Notes: generated by a model not told the origin, from the sequence alone. A stretch of DNA of 40,703 nucleotides from Bacteroidaceae bacterium (GCA_017940605.1 JAGAYF010000061.1:1-40703), one strand, 5' to 3'; shown: positions 32,376-40,703, counted from the stretch's first letter. Numbers and translations are program-made.

Positions 32376-33183
32376 CCAACCTATTGTATTATTGACAGGC
32401 GTCAGCAGCGGCATTGGTCTGGATGCCGCCCAACGTCTTCTGGACCGTGGATGCGAGGTGTGGGGCGCATGCCGCCGCGAACCCGCCCCGTTGAAGGGCA
32501 ACTTTCACTGGATACCCCTTGACCTGACCGACGGCCAAAGCATAGAGCAATGTACCAGCCGTTTCCTCAACGAGGCTCAGCGGATAGACATCTTGGTCAA
32601 CAACGCCGGCTACGGCCAGTACGGTCCGGTGGAAATGGTGTCCATTGACGACGCACGGCGGCAAATGGAAGTGAACCTGATGGGACTGGCCCATCTCACG
32701 CAATTGCTGCTTCCCCAAATGCGCAAACAAGGCGCGGGCCGCATCATTAACATTGCGTCCATGGCGGGAAAAGTTCACACCGCCTATGGGGCATGGTATC
32801 ATGCGGCCAAGTTTGCACTCGAGGGCTTTTCCGACTGCCTGCGCTGGGAACTGCGACCGCTGGGCATACGCGTTATCCTGATTGAACCAGGCTGCATTCG
32901 CACGCCTTGGGGAACAATTGCCTCCGACCACCTTAGGGAAAGCACCGAGGGCACGGCCTATGCCGCCAATGCGGCAAAGGTGGCTCGCACCATGGAGAAG
33001 ATTTACGGCAGTCGCTGGATCAGCCATCCGTCATTGATAGGAAAGACGATAGTCAGGGCCGCACTGGCCGCCCATCCGCGCACGCGCTACCTGACGGGAT
33101 TCATGGCGCGTCCCTCCGTCCTGATGAGACGCCTGCTGCCCGACCGAGCGTTCGACTATGTGCTTCGGCTGATAGAGTGCTGA
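32365..33183 (+). CDS. Short-chain dehydrogenase/reductase
   Basis: ATG at 32365 (MKNSQPIVLL) is chosen over an earlier in-frame ATG (32332) because it places the Rossmann strand at the start; 272 residues. Classical SDR motifs are LLTGVSSGIG (TGxxxGIG), LVNNAGYG, the catalytic serine IASMAG, YHAAK (YxxxK) and IEPGCIRTPWG. Specificity is not evident. It overlaps the small membrane protein gene. A perfect hairpin terminator follows 27 bases after the stop. Confidence 0.92.
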   Translation: MKNSQPIVLLTGVSSGIGLDAAQRLLDRGCEVWGACRREPAPLKGNFHWIPLDLTDGQSIEQCTSRFLNEAQRIDILVNNAGYGQYGPVEMVSIDDARRQMEVNLMGLAHLTQLLLPQMRKQGAGRIINIASMAGKVHTAYGAWYHAAKFALEGFSDCLRWELRPLGIRVILIEPGCIRTPWGTIASDHLRESTEGTAYAANAAKVARTMEKIYGSRWISHPSLIGKTIVRAALAAHPRTRYLTGFMARPSVLMRRLLPDRAFDYVLRLIEC

Positions 33184-33210
33184 CGGACAAAATCCGCCAC
33201 ACAGGAAATA

Positions 33211-33245
33211 AAAATCATGCATGGACAGCCATGCATGATTTTTTT
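33211..33245 (+). terminator. Intrinsic terminator after the SDR gene
   Basis: AAAATCATGCATGG (33211-33224) pairs perfectly with CCATGCATGATTTT (33229-33242) across a four-base loop, followed by more T residues. The 14-bp stem and T-run make a convincing terminator, possibly acting in both directions. Confidence 0.9.
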
Positions 33246-33323
33246 GTTGACAGATAGGATGGAACAAGTTTCCTGGAATGCCATAGGTATGGAACGCTCC
33301 TGCTTGCCTGCAAAAGCAAAAAT

Positions 33324-33415
33324 GCAAGGCGTAAAAGATCTGACAGCAAGGCGTGAAACAAGGGCCAACGCGGCCTGAAAAATTTCATGCGGGGCGTAAA
33401 AACCACTGATGACGG
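33324..33415 (+). repeat. Dispersed intergenic repeat, copy C
   Basis: The order GCAAGGCGTAAAAG, CAAGGCGTGAAAC, GCGGCCTGAAAAA, GGGGCGTAAAAA, ATGACGGGAA matches copy B (7861-7953) with only a single-base gap, and the second half matches copy A (3591-3672). It lies in a convergent intergenic region behind a terminator. Confidence 0.75.
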
Positions 33416-33566
33416 GAAACCGATGATGCGAAATTTACGTAAAAGTATTTTTACGCAAAAGATACTGTATTCATGAATGTTACAAATGTTTATTCATCTT
33501 GAGGATTTTGTTCGTTCCGTCCTGCCATACCTAAATGATGGGTGTACTATGCCCATTGTACACCAT

Positions 33567-34565
33567 TCAGGACAGCAGCGACCGATACACCTGTTCATAC
33601 ATTTGGTTGACAATCTCCGGCGTGTAGCGCCGCGCATTGGCCAGGCCATCGGCCGTCAGCTGTTGGCGGTATTCCGCATCATTGATTACCCTGAGTACGG
33701 CGTTGTGTATTTCCGTTTCGCTGTTGGGATTGACCAGGCACGCTCCCTTACCGGCTACGTCAATGATGGGCTGTATGCGCGAGGACACGACGGGACGTCC
33801 CACGGTCTGTGCCTCGACGACGGGCATGCCGAAGCCTTCGGCCAGTGTGCAGAACAGCAGGATGTCGGCATCCTGGTACTGCTGGAAGATTTCTTCGTCG
33901 GACAGGTTCTGAAATTGGCGATATTCCACTCCCGTTTCCTGCAGGGCGTTGTGGATGTCCTCATTCAGCCGCCCCACAATGTGCAGCCTGCAGTGTATGC
34001 CCTTGAGGGCGCGGATCTGGCGTGGTACGTTCTTGTTCCATGCCGTGCCAATGATGAGCAGGGTGGGGTATTCAGACTGGAAATCCTTGGGGCTGTGGTG
34101 AAAAATGGTCGTGTCTACGGCATCGGGTATGACAACGATGTCCTTTCGCCAGGTGAACCGCTGCAGGGAAAGGCGTGTCTTGTGGGATATGCAGGTCACC
34201 CTCTTGGCGCAGAGCAGTGGGATGATGGTATACATCCATCGGAAGAACAGGCGCTTGACGGGGTTGGCCATGCTGTCGGCATAGGTGGTGTCGTGAACGG
34301 TCAGGACCGACTTGCAGCCCAGCAGGCCCAGGGTTATGTACTCAATGTCGCCCGTAATGTGGTTGATGTCGTGACGATTGCGGTGTCTCCTCGTGTGGAG
34401 GATGTTCCTGAGGATGCCTTTCAGGCTGGCATCGTGCTTGGTCATGGTGCAGGTGTCCACCTGCGCCGTCTCGCGGAAGTGACGGACGACGGGAATGAAC
34501 ACCTTGCCAATGCTGAAGCCCGCGTCGGGGTGTCTGAAAAAATAAGTGATGCTAAGCTTGTCCAT
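33567..34565 (-). CDS. Glycosyltransferase, GT4 family
   Basis: A 332-residue GT-B glycosyltransferase. The C-terminal domain has LLIIGTAWNKNVP, IHCRLHIVGRLNED, the AEGFGMPVVEAQTVGRPVVSS donor-binding block (E-x7-E pattern) and LVNPNSETEIHNAV. The N-terminal half has SVLTVHDTTY and ISHKTRLSLQRF. It would transfer a nucleotide-activated sugar onto a lipid-linked glycan. It is the last gene of the exopolysaccharide operon and the only glycosyltransferase there, 6 bases after the polymerase-like gene. Confidence 0.9.
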   Translation of the reverse strand: MDKLSITYFFRHPDAGFSIGKVFIPVVRHFRETAQVDTCTMTKHDASLKGILRNILHTRRHRNRHDINHITGDIEYITLGLLGCKSVLTVHDTTYADSMANPVKRLFFRWMYTIIPLLCAKRVTCISHKTRLSLQRFTWRKDIVVIPDAVDTTIFHHSPKDFQSEYPTLLIIGTAWNKNVPRQIRALKGIHCRLHIVGRLNEDIHNALQETGVEYRQFQNLSDEEIFQQYQDADILLFCTLAEGFGMPVVEAQTVGRPVVSSRIQPIIDVAGKGACLVNPNSETEIHNAVLRVINDAEYRQQLTADGLANARRYTPEIVNQMYEQVYRSLLS

Positions 34566-34571
34566 AGTGCG

Positions 34572-35657
34572 CTATATTACATTTTCAAACAGCACACATC
34601 GGTACGGATTGAAGATGTCGATGCCCAATGTCTCGACATACACATCGAACTGTCGGCTGATCATCCACAGGCAGTAGACCATGATGCCGGCAAAGAAGAC
34701 CTTGCGTGTCACGTTGTCCTCGAAGACGTACAGCAATATGGGGATGATGAATATTTCAAAGATATTGAATGCCAGCATGCCGCGCGAGGTGATTACCTGC
34801 AGGGGGGAGTTGTTGCATACCAGGAAGACGAACATGGAAAACACATAGGCATTGAAGAAAAAGGTGAAATTCTTTACTTCCTTCAGGGAGTTATAGTAAA
34901 TGAGGGCCAAGACAATCCATACGGAACGCTTGGCCGTTCCCAGCAGGACCGTCATGGTTGATATGCTATTGGAATCATTTAGGTAGGTATCGGCCTTGTC
35001 GGCAGAATTGTCGCCCAGGAAATAGAAAATTTCAGGAGGTATCATCCGCGTAATGCCTGACATGGCAACTAGGAACGCGACAAGCAGGAGGATGATGTAG
35101 ACGTTACGGTTGAATGACGTGGTAAAAAAGTAGGCTACAAGGAATATCAGGCCCGTGGAATGGAAAAGACAGCTGGCCGCCGTGCAGAGCAGGAACGGCC
35201 ACAGCTTGCGCTCCAGAATGAATGGTACGGAAAACAGGTTTAACGCCAGGCTGATGTATTGGCGGTTCATGCCCATGTAGCCAATCATGAGCGCAAAGAG
35301 CAATGCCAGGGACAGCAGCGGGAACCGACCAAGCCTGTAGATGCTCCTGCCGATGATGCCGTACGTAATGGCCGCATGGACAATGAGCAATACGGTGTAT
35401 TGGTCCGTAAAGGAGCGAATCAGTTTGTTGAGGGTGACGTAGCCAATCTCAAATGTGGTTTTCCGGTCTTCCAGGCACTGTTCAAAAAAACGATAGTAGT
35501 TGCGCCAGTCCGTTCCGGTTTCCCAACGCAGGCCAGTCAGGAGAATCATCAGCAGCAGCGAGAACAAAAAAAGATTTTCGTTGACTTTCTTGTTGTCGGA
35601 GTAGACATTGTAAAAGCCAAAACACAATAAAATGAGAAATGTAATGTAATAAATCAT
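34572..35657 (-). CDS. EpsG/Wzy-like polysaccharide polymerase membrane protein
   Basis: A 361-residue protein with ten or so hydrophobic segments. The EpsG-family signature is visible in LLTGLRWETGTDWRNYYRFFEQ (about 37-58), MNRQYISLALNLFSVPFIL with conserved Arg, and CLFHSTGLIFLVAYF with the catalytic-region histidine. It probably polymerises repeat units at the membrane. It lies between the chain-length regulator and the glycosyltransferase, as is usual for Wzx/Wzy-type clusters. No Wzx flippase is visible in the operon. Confidence 0.85.
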   Translation of the reverse strand: MIYYITFLILLCFGFYNVYSDNKKVNENLFLFSLLLMILLTGLRWETGTDWRNYYRFFEQCLEDRKTTFEIGYVTLNKLIRSFTDQYTVLLIVHAAITYGIIGRSIYRLGRFPLLSLALLFALMIGYMGMNRQYISLALNLFSVPFILERKLWPFLLCTAASCLFHSTGLIFLVAYFFTTSFNRNVYIILLLVAFLVAMSGITRMIPPEIFYFLGDNSADKADTYLNDSNSISTMTVLLGTAKRSVWIVLALIYYNSLKEVKNFTFFFNAYVFSMFVFLVCNNSPLQVITSRGMLAFNIFEIFIIPILLYVFEDNVTRKVFFAGIMVYCLWMISRQFDVYVETLGIDIFNPYRCVLFENVI

Positions 35658-35689
35658 TTCTGCCTTAGATTGTGCATGCCGACAGAGGG

Positions 35690-36808
35690 CTATTGGTCCT
35701 TTTCAGGGGATTTAGGTGTTTTTTCGTCAGCAGCGGATTCCTGCTGATTGTACGTCATGTAGATGTAGATGGTTGTTGCAGCAAAAGCAGCAAGGACAAA
35801 GAGCAAAATATTCTTCACCCTTTTGGGGCCGGCAGGGAACAAAGGTACTGTAGCCGACTGAATAGTGGTAAAGACGGGCGTTCTTTCCTGCACCTTGGCC
35901 TTAGCCAATTGTAATTGCTGATTGACTTGTGAATATGCGTCGTAGGCCAGTTGCATCTCGTTCTCCAGATTTTCCATCTGTGTGGTATAGGACGGCTGAT
36001 ACAGGTCGTTATGGCTCTCGGCATAGTCGATGTATTTCTTTTTGCAATCTTCGTATTTTTGATGTGCCTCTTCCAAGATCTTTTCTGTGTAGGCCACATC
36101 GACACGGGCCTTGCTGGTGCGGTATTCAAAAATAAATTCCTTGAGGTGCGTCATGACGGAGTCGGCAACAAGGGCCGACACGACAGGGTCCTGCGCCTTG
36201 GATTTTATACTGATTACCGATGTCTTCTTGTCCACATCACAATATACGCTGGCCCTGATGGCTTCGGCAATACCTGTTTGGTCAAATGTGAGACGGAAAG
36301 GATCGATGATGTCTTCACGGGATGCCTGCTTTTGACGTTTACCCTTGAAAATTTGCTTGATTTGCCGCATGATCGCACCTTGCAACATTTGCCACCAAGG
36401 CATGCGCTCCTTTGTTACCAAGTAGTCGGCCCATCTCATGGCTGTCGTGTCTTTCTGCGTAAACACTTTTATGTTGAAAAGTTTTACCACAAATTCATTG
36501 GAATAAAACAAATCAGGGTATAACTCGGGATAAATGGCATCATCGCTGCCAGAACTGCCCAATTTGCCCTTGACAAAACTGGCTATTGCACCGAATGAAC
36601 CGCTTGATGAGCCGGATGATTCCTCGGGAGCAAGGCGGACTTCAGTTGTATAGTAGCGGGGTATGCTGAAGACGTAAACCGTGGCCATAATGAACGCTAT
36701 GCCACAAACAATGGAGTATAGCTTTTTTTGTTTTAGGCAGCTATGATATATTTTTATGAAGTCAATCTGATTTTTTATCTTAACTTCATCAATTTCTTTA
36801 TTACCCAT
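35690..36808 (-). CDS. Wzz-like chain-length determinant protein
   Basis: A 372-residue protein with two membrane helices: an N-terminal one (YSIVCGIAFIMATVYVFSI, about 33-51) and a C-terminal one (ILLFVLAAFAATTIYIYMTY, about 334-353) just before a charged cytoplasmic tail. The periplasmic middle has a coiled-coil (about 250-305) and the PAGPKRVKN motif before the second helix, typical of Wzz. No tyrosine kinase domain is fused. It sets polymer length with the polymerase. Its start is 3 bases after the outer-membrane exporter stop. Confidence 0.88.
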   Translation of the reverse strand: MGNKEIDEVKIKNQIDFIKIYHSCLKQKKLYSIVCGIAFIMATVYVFSIPRYYTTEVRLAPEESSGSSSGSFGAIASFVKGKLGSSGSDDAIYPELYPDLFYSNEFVVKLFNIKVFTQKDTTAMRWADYLVTKERMPWWQMLQGAIMRQIKQIFKGKRQKQASREDIIDPFRLTFDQTGIAEAIRASVYCDVDKKTSVISIKSKAQDPVVSALVADSVMTHLKEFIFEYRTSKARVDVAYTEKILEEAHQKYEDCKKKYIDYAESHNDLYQPSYTTQMENLENEMQLAYDAYSQVNQQLQLAKAKVQERTPVFTTIQSATVPLFPAGPKRVKNILLFVLAAFAATTIYIYMTYNQQESAADEKTPKSPEKDQ

Positions 36809-36811
36809 AGT

Positions 36812-39304
36812 TTATTTCAAGAGAATTGCAATAATTGAAGCCAAGGAAGCCGTCATTGTACCTAAGCTGACCATTTCACCCATCGTCATTCGGTTCTGTT
36901 TTTTCTTGGAAGGGATGATGATTTCACAGCCTGGCTGGATGTCTTTGGAATTGCGAATTTTGTTAATAGTGCCATTCATGTTGATGGCGAATATCTGGGT
37001 CTTCTTGGCATTGCTGGAGAATCCGCCTGAATGGTCGATGTAATATTTCAGGTTTGCGCCATTTTTGAACGCAAGTGTCGTAGGATACATGACCTCACCA
37101 TTGATTGTCACAGTATTCCTGTATTGTGGGATTATGATTTGGTCGCCTTCCTCAAGAACGATGTCCCAAGTGTCGTTGCCCTCGTTCTCAATGGCTTTGT
37201 CCAAATGGATACCAACGGAGTAGGTATCTCCTAACTCTACTTTGTTGATGTCAATGGAGTCACTGCTGCTGATGATTTTCAAAAGCGAACGTTGCTTGAC
37301 TTTTTCCTCAGGTGTCAGCACTCGTTGCAGTTGCGCACCCTTTGCATAGGAGTTTTGCGTCAGTCCGCCTGCCCTCTTGATAATGTCACTTAGGCGCTCA
37401 TCGTTTTTCGTGATGGTGTATTCACCAGGAAATGCGATTTCACCACTAATGGTTACGTGTTTTTGGACGATGTAGCCTGGACTCTTCCTTACATAGACTT
37501 CGTCGAATGGTTGAAGGAAGAATGAGGAATCTTTGGATATGACGAATCCGTCCTTTAGGGTGAAAGAAAAAGTTTCTGCTAGTACGTCTGATGAATTGAG
37601 CGCATCTTTGTTTTTTATACGGCGTGATACATCGACTTTTGCCAACGATGCAGCATCGGTCAGGCCACCGGCTTGGATGATGAAGTCTTCTATTGTCGTA
37701 TTTTCTGAAAAAGTGTATTCCCCTGGATACATCACTTCGCCGTATATGGTAATCTTTTGTTCTTCTTGGTGGTCTTCCGTACTCATCACATATATTACAT
37801 CTTCATTTTGAAGGGCTACATCGGGAGCTTCGTTCTTCAAAATCGCATCTAAGTTCAATGCAATGGTCGTATAGCTCTCATCCTTTTTCTTGCGGTGCAT
37901 GACGGCGTGCTGTCCAAAGGCTTTCGGGGTAAGTCCTTGGGCCTTAACCAAAAGTTCACGCACAGAATGGATTTCTTTGCCTATTTCATACATGCCTGGA
38001 CGCATGACAGCCCCCTTAATTACGACCATATTGTCAAATTTTGCCAATACGGAGTCAACAGAAACGGAGTCGCCGTCCATCACCTTGAAATTAGGACGCT
38101 CAAATTCGTCAATGGTAAAAATGGAATAGCGGTCGCCATTTTTGCGAATGAGGCGCAGGGTGTTTTTATAGGCATCGCCAGCGAATCCGCCTGCATAATT
38201 CAGCAGCGTCTCAACGCTCTCTCCCTTTTTCATTTCATAGAACATGGGACGCTTCACCTTGCCGGCAATATTGACAAGGCAATCATACGGACCGACAATG
38301 ATAATATCATTATCAGAAAGCTTGACATTGCCAGTAAGCTTGCCATTCAACAAATAATCGTAGATATCAACCGATGAAATCTGTTTGCCATTGCGGAAGA
38401 CCTTGATGTCACGCAATGTTCCTATGTCGTTTGTGCCTCCTGCCATGTACAGCGCGTGAAAGACAGTAGCAAAAGCAGAAACAGTATAAGTACCTGGTAC
38501 TTTTACAGCTCCCATAACCTGAATACTTATGGTCTTCGTCTGTCCCACCGTCAATCGGATATTTGAACCTGCATATCGCGCTCCCAAATTGGATTTCAAT
38601 CGTGCAGTGGCTTGCGAAACGGTCAATCCCCCGATGGAAACTGGGCCATAGTTGTCAATGTCGATGGTTCCTTCGGGAGAAATTGTTCCTTCTATGCGTT
38701 TTTGGGACGCACCGTATATGTCAATAAAAACATCATCGCCAGGGCCTAAATGGTAATCAGTGGGAGTGGCAATGTTCATGCTTGATTCAAAAGTCAGATT
38801 CTTGTTGTTGAAAATATCACGACCAAAGACCTTGGGCTTGTCCTCGTCCTCATCCCAATAACCGTACATGGAAAGTGAATCGGGGAAAAGATAGAGCAAT
38901 TCGTCGTCATATTCTTTCATCTGTCTTTTTCTCAAATCATCATAATCTTCGCTATCAAATTTTCGGGTATCGTATATGCGCTTCTTCTGTCCATGTTGCA
39001 TTTCGCGTTTGTCGCCGTTGTTTACCCGAGTGCGTTTTTTGCTTCCTGTGATGTCCCGTGAATCCAGCAAATCTTGGTTTGCATCATTTTTATGTTTCTT
39101 TGCAATGCGTCTGATTTGCTCTATGGAAACACCGTTTTCCATCAATTTTGTTACGATTTCCTGACGGGTTGCTCCGCTTTTTTGTTCTTTAAGCATCATC
39201 TTGTACACTTGCTCATCTGTCATGCTGTTTTGAGCAACTGCACTTGAAAAAGGACAAAGAAACAGAGCAAAAAGAATAATGCAACTAAAATATTTTCTGT
39301 TCAT
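36812..39304 (-). CDS. Outer-membrane polysaccharide export protein (Wza-like) with six SLBB repeats
   Basis: An 830-residue protein with a signal peptide (CIILFALFLCPFSSAVA), an N-terminal helical segment, a Poly_export domain around HLGPGDDVFIDIYG, and six SLBB-type units recognisable by starts such as IQVMGAVKVPGTY, VNIAGKVKRPMFY, VVIKGAVMRPGMY, ITIYGEVMYPGEY, VTISGEIAFPGEY and VTINGEVMYPTT. A C-terminal helix (MVSLGTMTASLASIIAILLK) probably crosses the outer membrane, like the Wza alpha-barrel. E. coli Wza is about 380 residues with fewer SLBB units, so this is the long Bacteroidetes form. It exports the polymer made by the operon. Confidence 0.92.
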   Translation of the reverse strand: MNRKYFSCIILFALFLCPFSSAVAQNSMTDEQVYKMMLKEQKSGATRQEIVTKLMENGVSIEQIRRIAKKHKNDANQDLLDSRDITGSKKRTRVNNGDKREMQHGQKKRIYDTRKFDSEDYDDLRKRQMKEYDDELLYLFPDSLSMYGYWDEDEDKPKVFGRDIFNNKNLTFESSMNIATPTDYHLGPGDDVFIDIYGASQKRIEGTISPEGTIDIDNYGPVSIGGLTVSQATARLKSNLGARYAGSNIRLTVGQTKTISIQVMGAVKVPGTYTVSAFATVFHALYMAGGTNDIGTLRDIKVFRNGKQISSVDIYDYLLNGKLTGNVKLSDNDIIIVGPYDCLVNIAGKVKRPMFYEMKKGESVETLLNYAGGFAGDAYKNTLRLIRKNGDRYSIFTIDEFERPNFKVMDGDSVSVDSVLAKFDNMVVIKGAVMRPGMYEIGKEIHSVRELLVKAQGLTPKAFGQHAVMHRKKKDESYTTIALNLDAILKNEAPDVALQNEDVIYVMSTEDHQEEQKITIYGEVMYPGEYTFSENTTIEDFIIQAGGLTDAASLAKVDVSRRIKNKDALNSSDVLAETFSFTLKDGFVISKDSSFFLQPFDEVYVRKSPGYIVQKHVTISGEIAFPGEYTITKNDERLSDIIKRAGGLTQNSYAKGAQLQRVLTPEEKVKQRSLLKIISSSDSIDINKVELGDTYSVGIHLDKAIENEGNDTWDIVLEEGDQIIIPQYRNTVTINGEVMYPTTLAFKNGANLKYYIDHSGGFSSNAKKTQIFAINMNGTINKIRNSKDIQPGCEIIIPSKKKQNRMTMGEMVSLGTMTASLASIIAILLK

Positions 39305-39313
39305 TGTGTCTGA

Positions 39314-39970
39314 TTAAAATTTTTTGCCAATGAAGATAGACATGGCTGTTTCAGTAATAATTTTTAAGTCCATTCCAATTGAACGATTCTCTAAATAATA
39401 CAAATCGCGGTCAAGACGTTTCAGCATTTTCTCCATTGTGTCGGTGTATCCATTGTGGAGCGTGGCTTCGGAAGTCACTCCGGGACGTATTTCATATAGA
39501 AATTGATATCTTGAGTCGTATTTCATGATCTTATCTATGAAATATTTTCTTTCCGGTCTTGGCCCCACCATGGACATGTCACCTTTTAGGACATTGAATA
39601 GCTGTGGCAACTCATCCAGATGGTGTTCACGCAAGAATTTTCCCACTGAAGTCAACCGCGTATCCTCCTTGGCAGCCAGCTGAGGGCCTGCAGCTTCGGC
39701 TGTCATTTTCATTGTCCTGAATTTATAAATTGTAAATGGCTTGCCGCCCATTCCAATGCGCTCTTGCTTGAAGATAACATTTCCGTCCCCTTGTATCCAT
39801 AATGCTATATATATAATAAGGAATATAGGAGAGAGCAGTATCAGCCCCAAACAAGAGAAAAGAATGTCGCATGCGCGCTTGACAAAAAGCTGCCACGGCT
39901 TCATGGCATCCAGTCTTGTCGATTTACTATAACCTTCAATGTAAGAACGATAAACGTCTCTATAAATCAT
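39314..39970 (-). CDS. Undecaprenyl-phosphate sugar phosphotransferase (initiating enzyme)
   Basis: A 218-residue bacterial sugar transferase containing only the catalytic half: one membrane hairpin (ILFSCLGLILLSPIFLIIYIALW, about 35-57), the cytoplasmic signature FKQERIGMGGKPFTIYKFRTM, LREHHLDELPQLFNVLKGDMSMVGPRPE and RPGVTSEATLHNG. It attaches the first sugar-1-phosphate to undecaprenyl phosphate. The short PglC-like architecture lacks the N-terminal membrane module of WcaJ. It is the first gene of the exopolysaccharide operon. It is divergent from HU; the 273-base gap is AT-rich with no minus-strand -7 box found. Confidence 0.92.
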   Translation of the reverse strand: MIYRDVYRSYIEGYSKSTRLDAMKPWQLFVKRACDILFSCLGLILLSPIFLIIYIALWIQGDGNVIFKQERIGMGGKPFTIYKFRTMKMTAEAAGPQLAAKEDTRLTSVGKFLREHHLDELPQLFNVLKGDMSMVGPRPERKYFIDKIMKYDSRYQFLYEIRPGVTSEATLHNGYTDTMEKMLKRLDRDLYYLENRSIGMDLKIITETAMSIFIGKKF

Positions 39971-40168
39971 TTTTCTATATGCTAATTGTGTTGTATTGCT
40001 TCTTTATAAACTTATTTTTAGCCTTTTTATTGTATGCTATCCCTGTATTTTTGTTTTTAAAATGAATTTCATCCTTTTTTGTATGAATTTGAAAATTGCA
40101 CAAGCAAACCACATCTTGTTTCACTAAAATATTTTTTGAAAATTAATTTATTTTTTCGCTTGATTTTG

Positions 40169-40198
40169 TTTGGAATAAGCTAAAAAATAGTAATTTTG
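40169..40198 (+). promoter_or_regulatory. Bacteroidetes-type promoter of the HU gene
   Basis: TTTG (40169-40172) and TAATTTTG (40191-40198) are separated by 18 bases; a second TTTG at 40165 gives 22. Both fit the Bacteroidetes -33/-7 arrangement roughly. The HU start codon lies about 45 bases downstream. Confidence 0.65.
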
Positions 40199-40243
40199 CA
40201 ACCCGAAATGGAGACAATAAATTATTAAAACATATTTTATATT

Positions 40244-40528
40244 ATGACAAAAGCAGATATTGTTAACGAGATTTCCAAGAAAACTGGCATTGACAAGATT
40301 ACAGTTTTGGCTTCCGTAGAAGGTTTTATGGACAGCGTAAAAGAGGCAATGATTGATGGTAATAATGTATACCTGAGGGGTTTTGGTAGCTTTATTTTGA
40401 AGAAAAGAGCACCTAAGACCGCCCGCAATATATCCAAGAACACAACAATGATTATTCCTGCCCATAACATTCCCGCATTCAAGCCTGCAAAGACTTTTGC
40501 CAATGCCGTTAAGGACAACAAGAAATAA
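40244..40528 (+). CDS. HU-family DNA-binding protein
   Basis: A 94-residue histone-like protein starting MTKADIVNEISKKTGI. The beta-arm consensus is present as VYLRGFGSFILKKRAPKTARNI, followed by PAHNIPAFKPAKTFANAV. It binds and bends DNA as a dimer. The -33/-7 promoter at 40169-40198 is well placed. It is separated by 57 bases from the tiny basic protein gene, in the order often seen in Bacteroidetes. Confidence 0.95.
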   Translation: MTKADIVNEISKKTGIDKITVLASVEGFMDSVKEAMIDGNNVYLRGFGSFILKKRAPKTARNISKNTTMIIPAHNIPAFKPAKTFANAVKDNKK

Positions 40529-40585
40529 TCAAGAGAAATCATTCAGTATATAAATCGTTTCTAATTCTATCTAAAACTGACCATT

Positions 40586-40675
40586 ATGCCAAGTGGTAAA
40601 AAGAAGAAAAGACATAAGATGTCTACGCACAAGCGTAAAAAAAGACTGAGAAAGAACAGGCACAAGAGCAAGTAG
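40586..40675 (+). CDS. AURKAIP1/COX24-like 29-residue basic protein (putative small ribosomal protein)
   Basis: ATG at 40586 starts a 29-codon frame ending TAG at 40675, with peptide MPSGKKKKRHKMSTHKRKKR followed by LRKNRHKSK. Nearly all residues are basic. The KMxxHKRKKRLRKNRHK core matches the AURKAIP1/COX24 domain known in mitochondrial mS38 and in tiny proteins of Bacteroidetes, where it is conserved and expected to associate with ribosomes. It follows HU, a usual gene order. It is too short for most gene finders. Confidence 0.8.
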   Translation: MPSGKKKKRHKMSTHKRKKRLRKNRHKSK

Positions 40676-40703
40676 TTCTTTGACGACTTGCGTTGCGAAA
40701 AGC

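Larger units (their letters stand above)
33184..33566. other. Intergenic region between SDR and glycosyltransferase genes
   Basis: About 380 bases with no gene, between convergent operons. It holds the terminator (33211-33245) and copy C of the dispersed repeat (33324-33415). The remainder is unremarkable. Confidence 0.7.

Noticed and set aside
31890..32501. A 204-residue N-terminal extension of DnaB
   Set aside because: It crosses the dnaB promoter box and lies antisense to the small membrane protein gene; the start at 31889 gives normal DnaB length.
33477..34961. A 494-codon open frame on the plus strand
   Set aside because: It is antisense to the glycosyltransferase and polymerase genes, which have clear motifs; the translation resembles no family.

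Overview
The window looks like the chromosome of a Bacteroidales bacterium, most likely a Prevotellaceae relative. The evidence is the recurrent Bacteroidetes-type -7 promoter box (TAnnTTTG) in front of several genes, the sppA-lpxK-punA-thiL gene order, a 29-residue AURKAIP1/COX24-like basic protein next to an HU gene, and the style of the proteins. The species cannot be fixed from the sequence alone.

Layout. 1-3394 (+): the tail of leuC, then leuD, a Leptospira-type citramalate synthase (cimA) and leuB, a combined leucine/isoleucine precursor operon. 3917-6060 (+): an sn-glycerol-1-phosphate dehydrogenase and a secreted glycerophosphodiester phosphodiesterase, then a zinc-ribbon membrane protein. 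6988-7609 (-): rpmA and rplU. 8055-15185 (-): a compact seven-gene sulfur operon. 15693-16145 (+): a lone GNAT acetyltransferase flanked by inverted repeats. 16292-22036 (-): sppA, lpxK, punA, a bile-acid-symporter-family transporter and thiL. 22604-30157 (-): a six-gene catabolic operon (ribulokinase-like kinase, MFS transporter, two paralogous FAD oxidoreductases, a secreted EEP-family hydrolase and a second GDPD). 30333-31889 (-): dnaB. 32016-33183 (+): a small membrane protein and an SDR oxidoreductase. 33567-39970 (-): a five-gene exopolysaccharide operon. 40244-40675 (+): HU and the tiny basic protein.

The most interesting system is the sulfur operon. Read in transcription order it encodes a ubiquitin-like sulfur carrier with a masked C-terminus (HcyS-like), an E1-like adenylyltransferase (HcyF-like), a JAMM protease (HcyD-like), a siroheme sulfite reductase carrying its own C-terminal TusA domain, a precorrin-2 dehydrogenase, a shortened glutamyl-tRNA reductase, and a HemC-CobA-HemD fusion whose HemC part lacks the whole cofactor-binding third domain. 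It therefore appears to couple sulfite reduction, siroheme supply and protein-thiocarboxylate formation in one transcript, probably feeding homocysteine or cysteine synthesis. The acceptor enzyme, HemB and HemL are not in the window.

Non-coding structure is also notable: three copies of a dispersed intergenic repeat built on GGCGTAAAA, a palindrome array with a period near 23 bp upstream of sppA next to several long hairpins, a 40-bp near-perfect palindrome in the divergent region upstream of the sulfur operon, and 23-bp inverted repeats around the GNAT gene.
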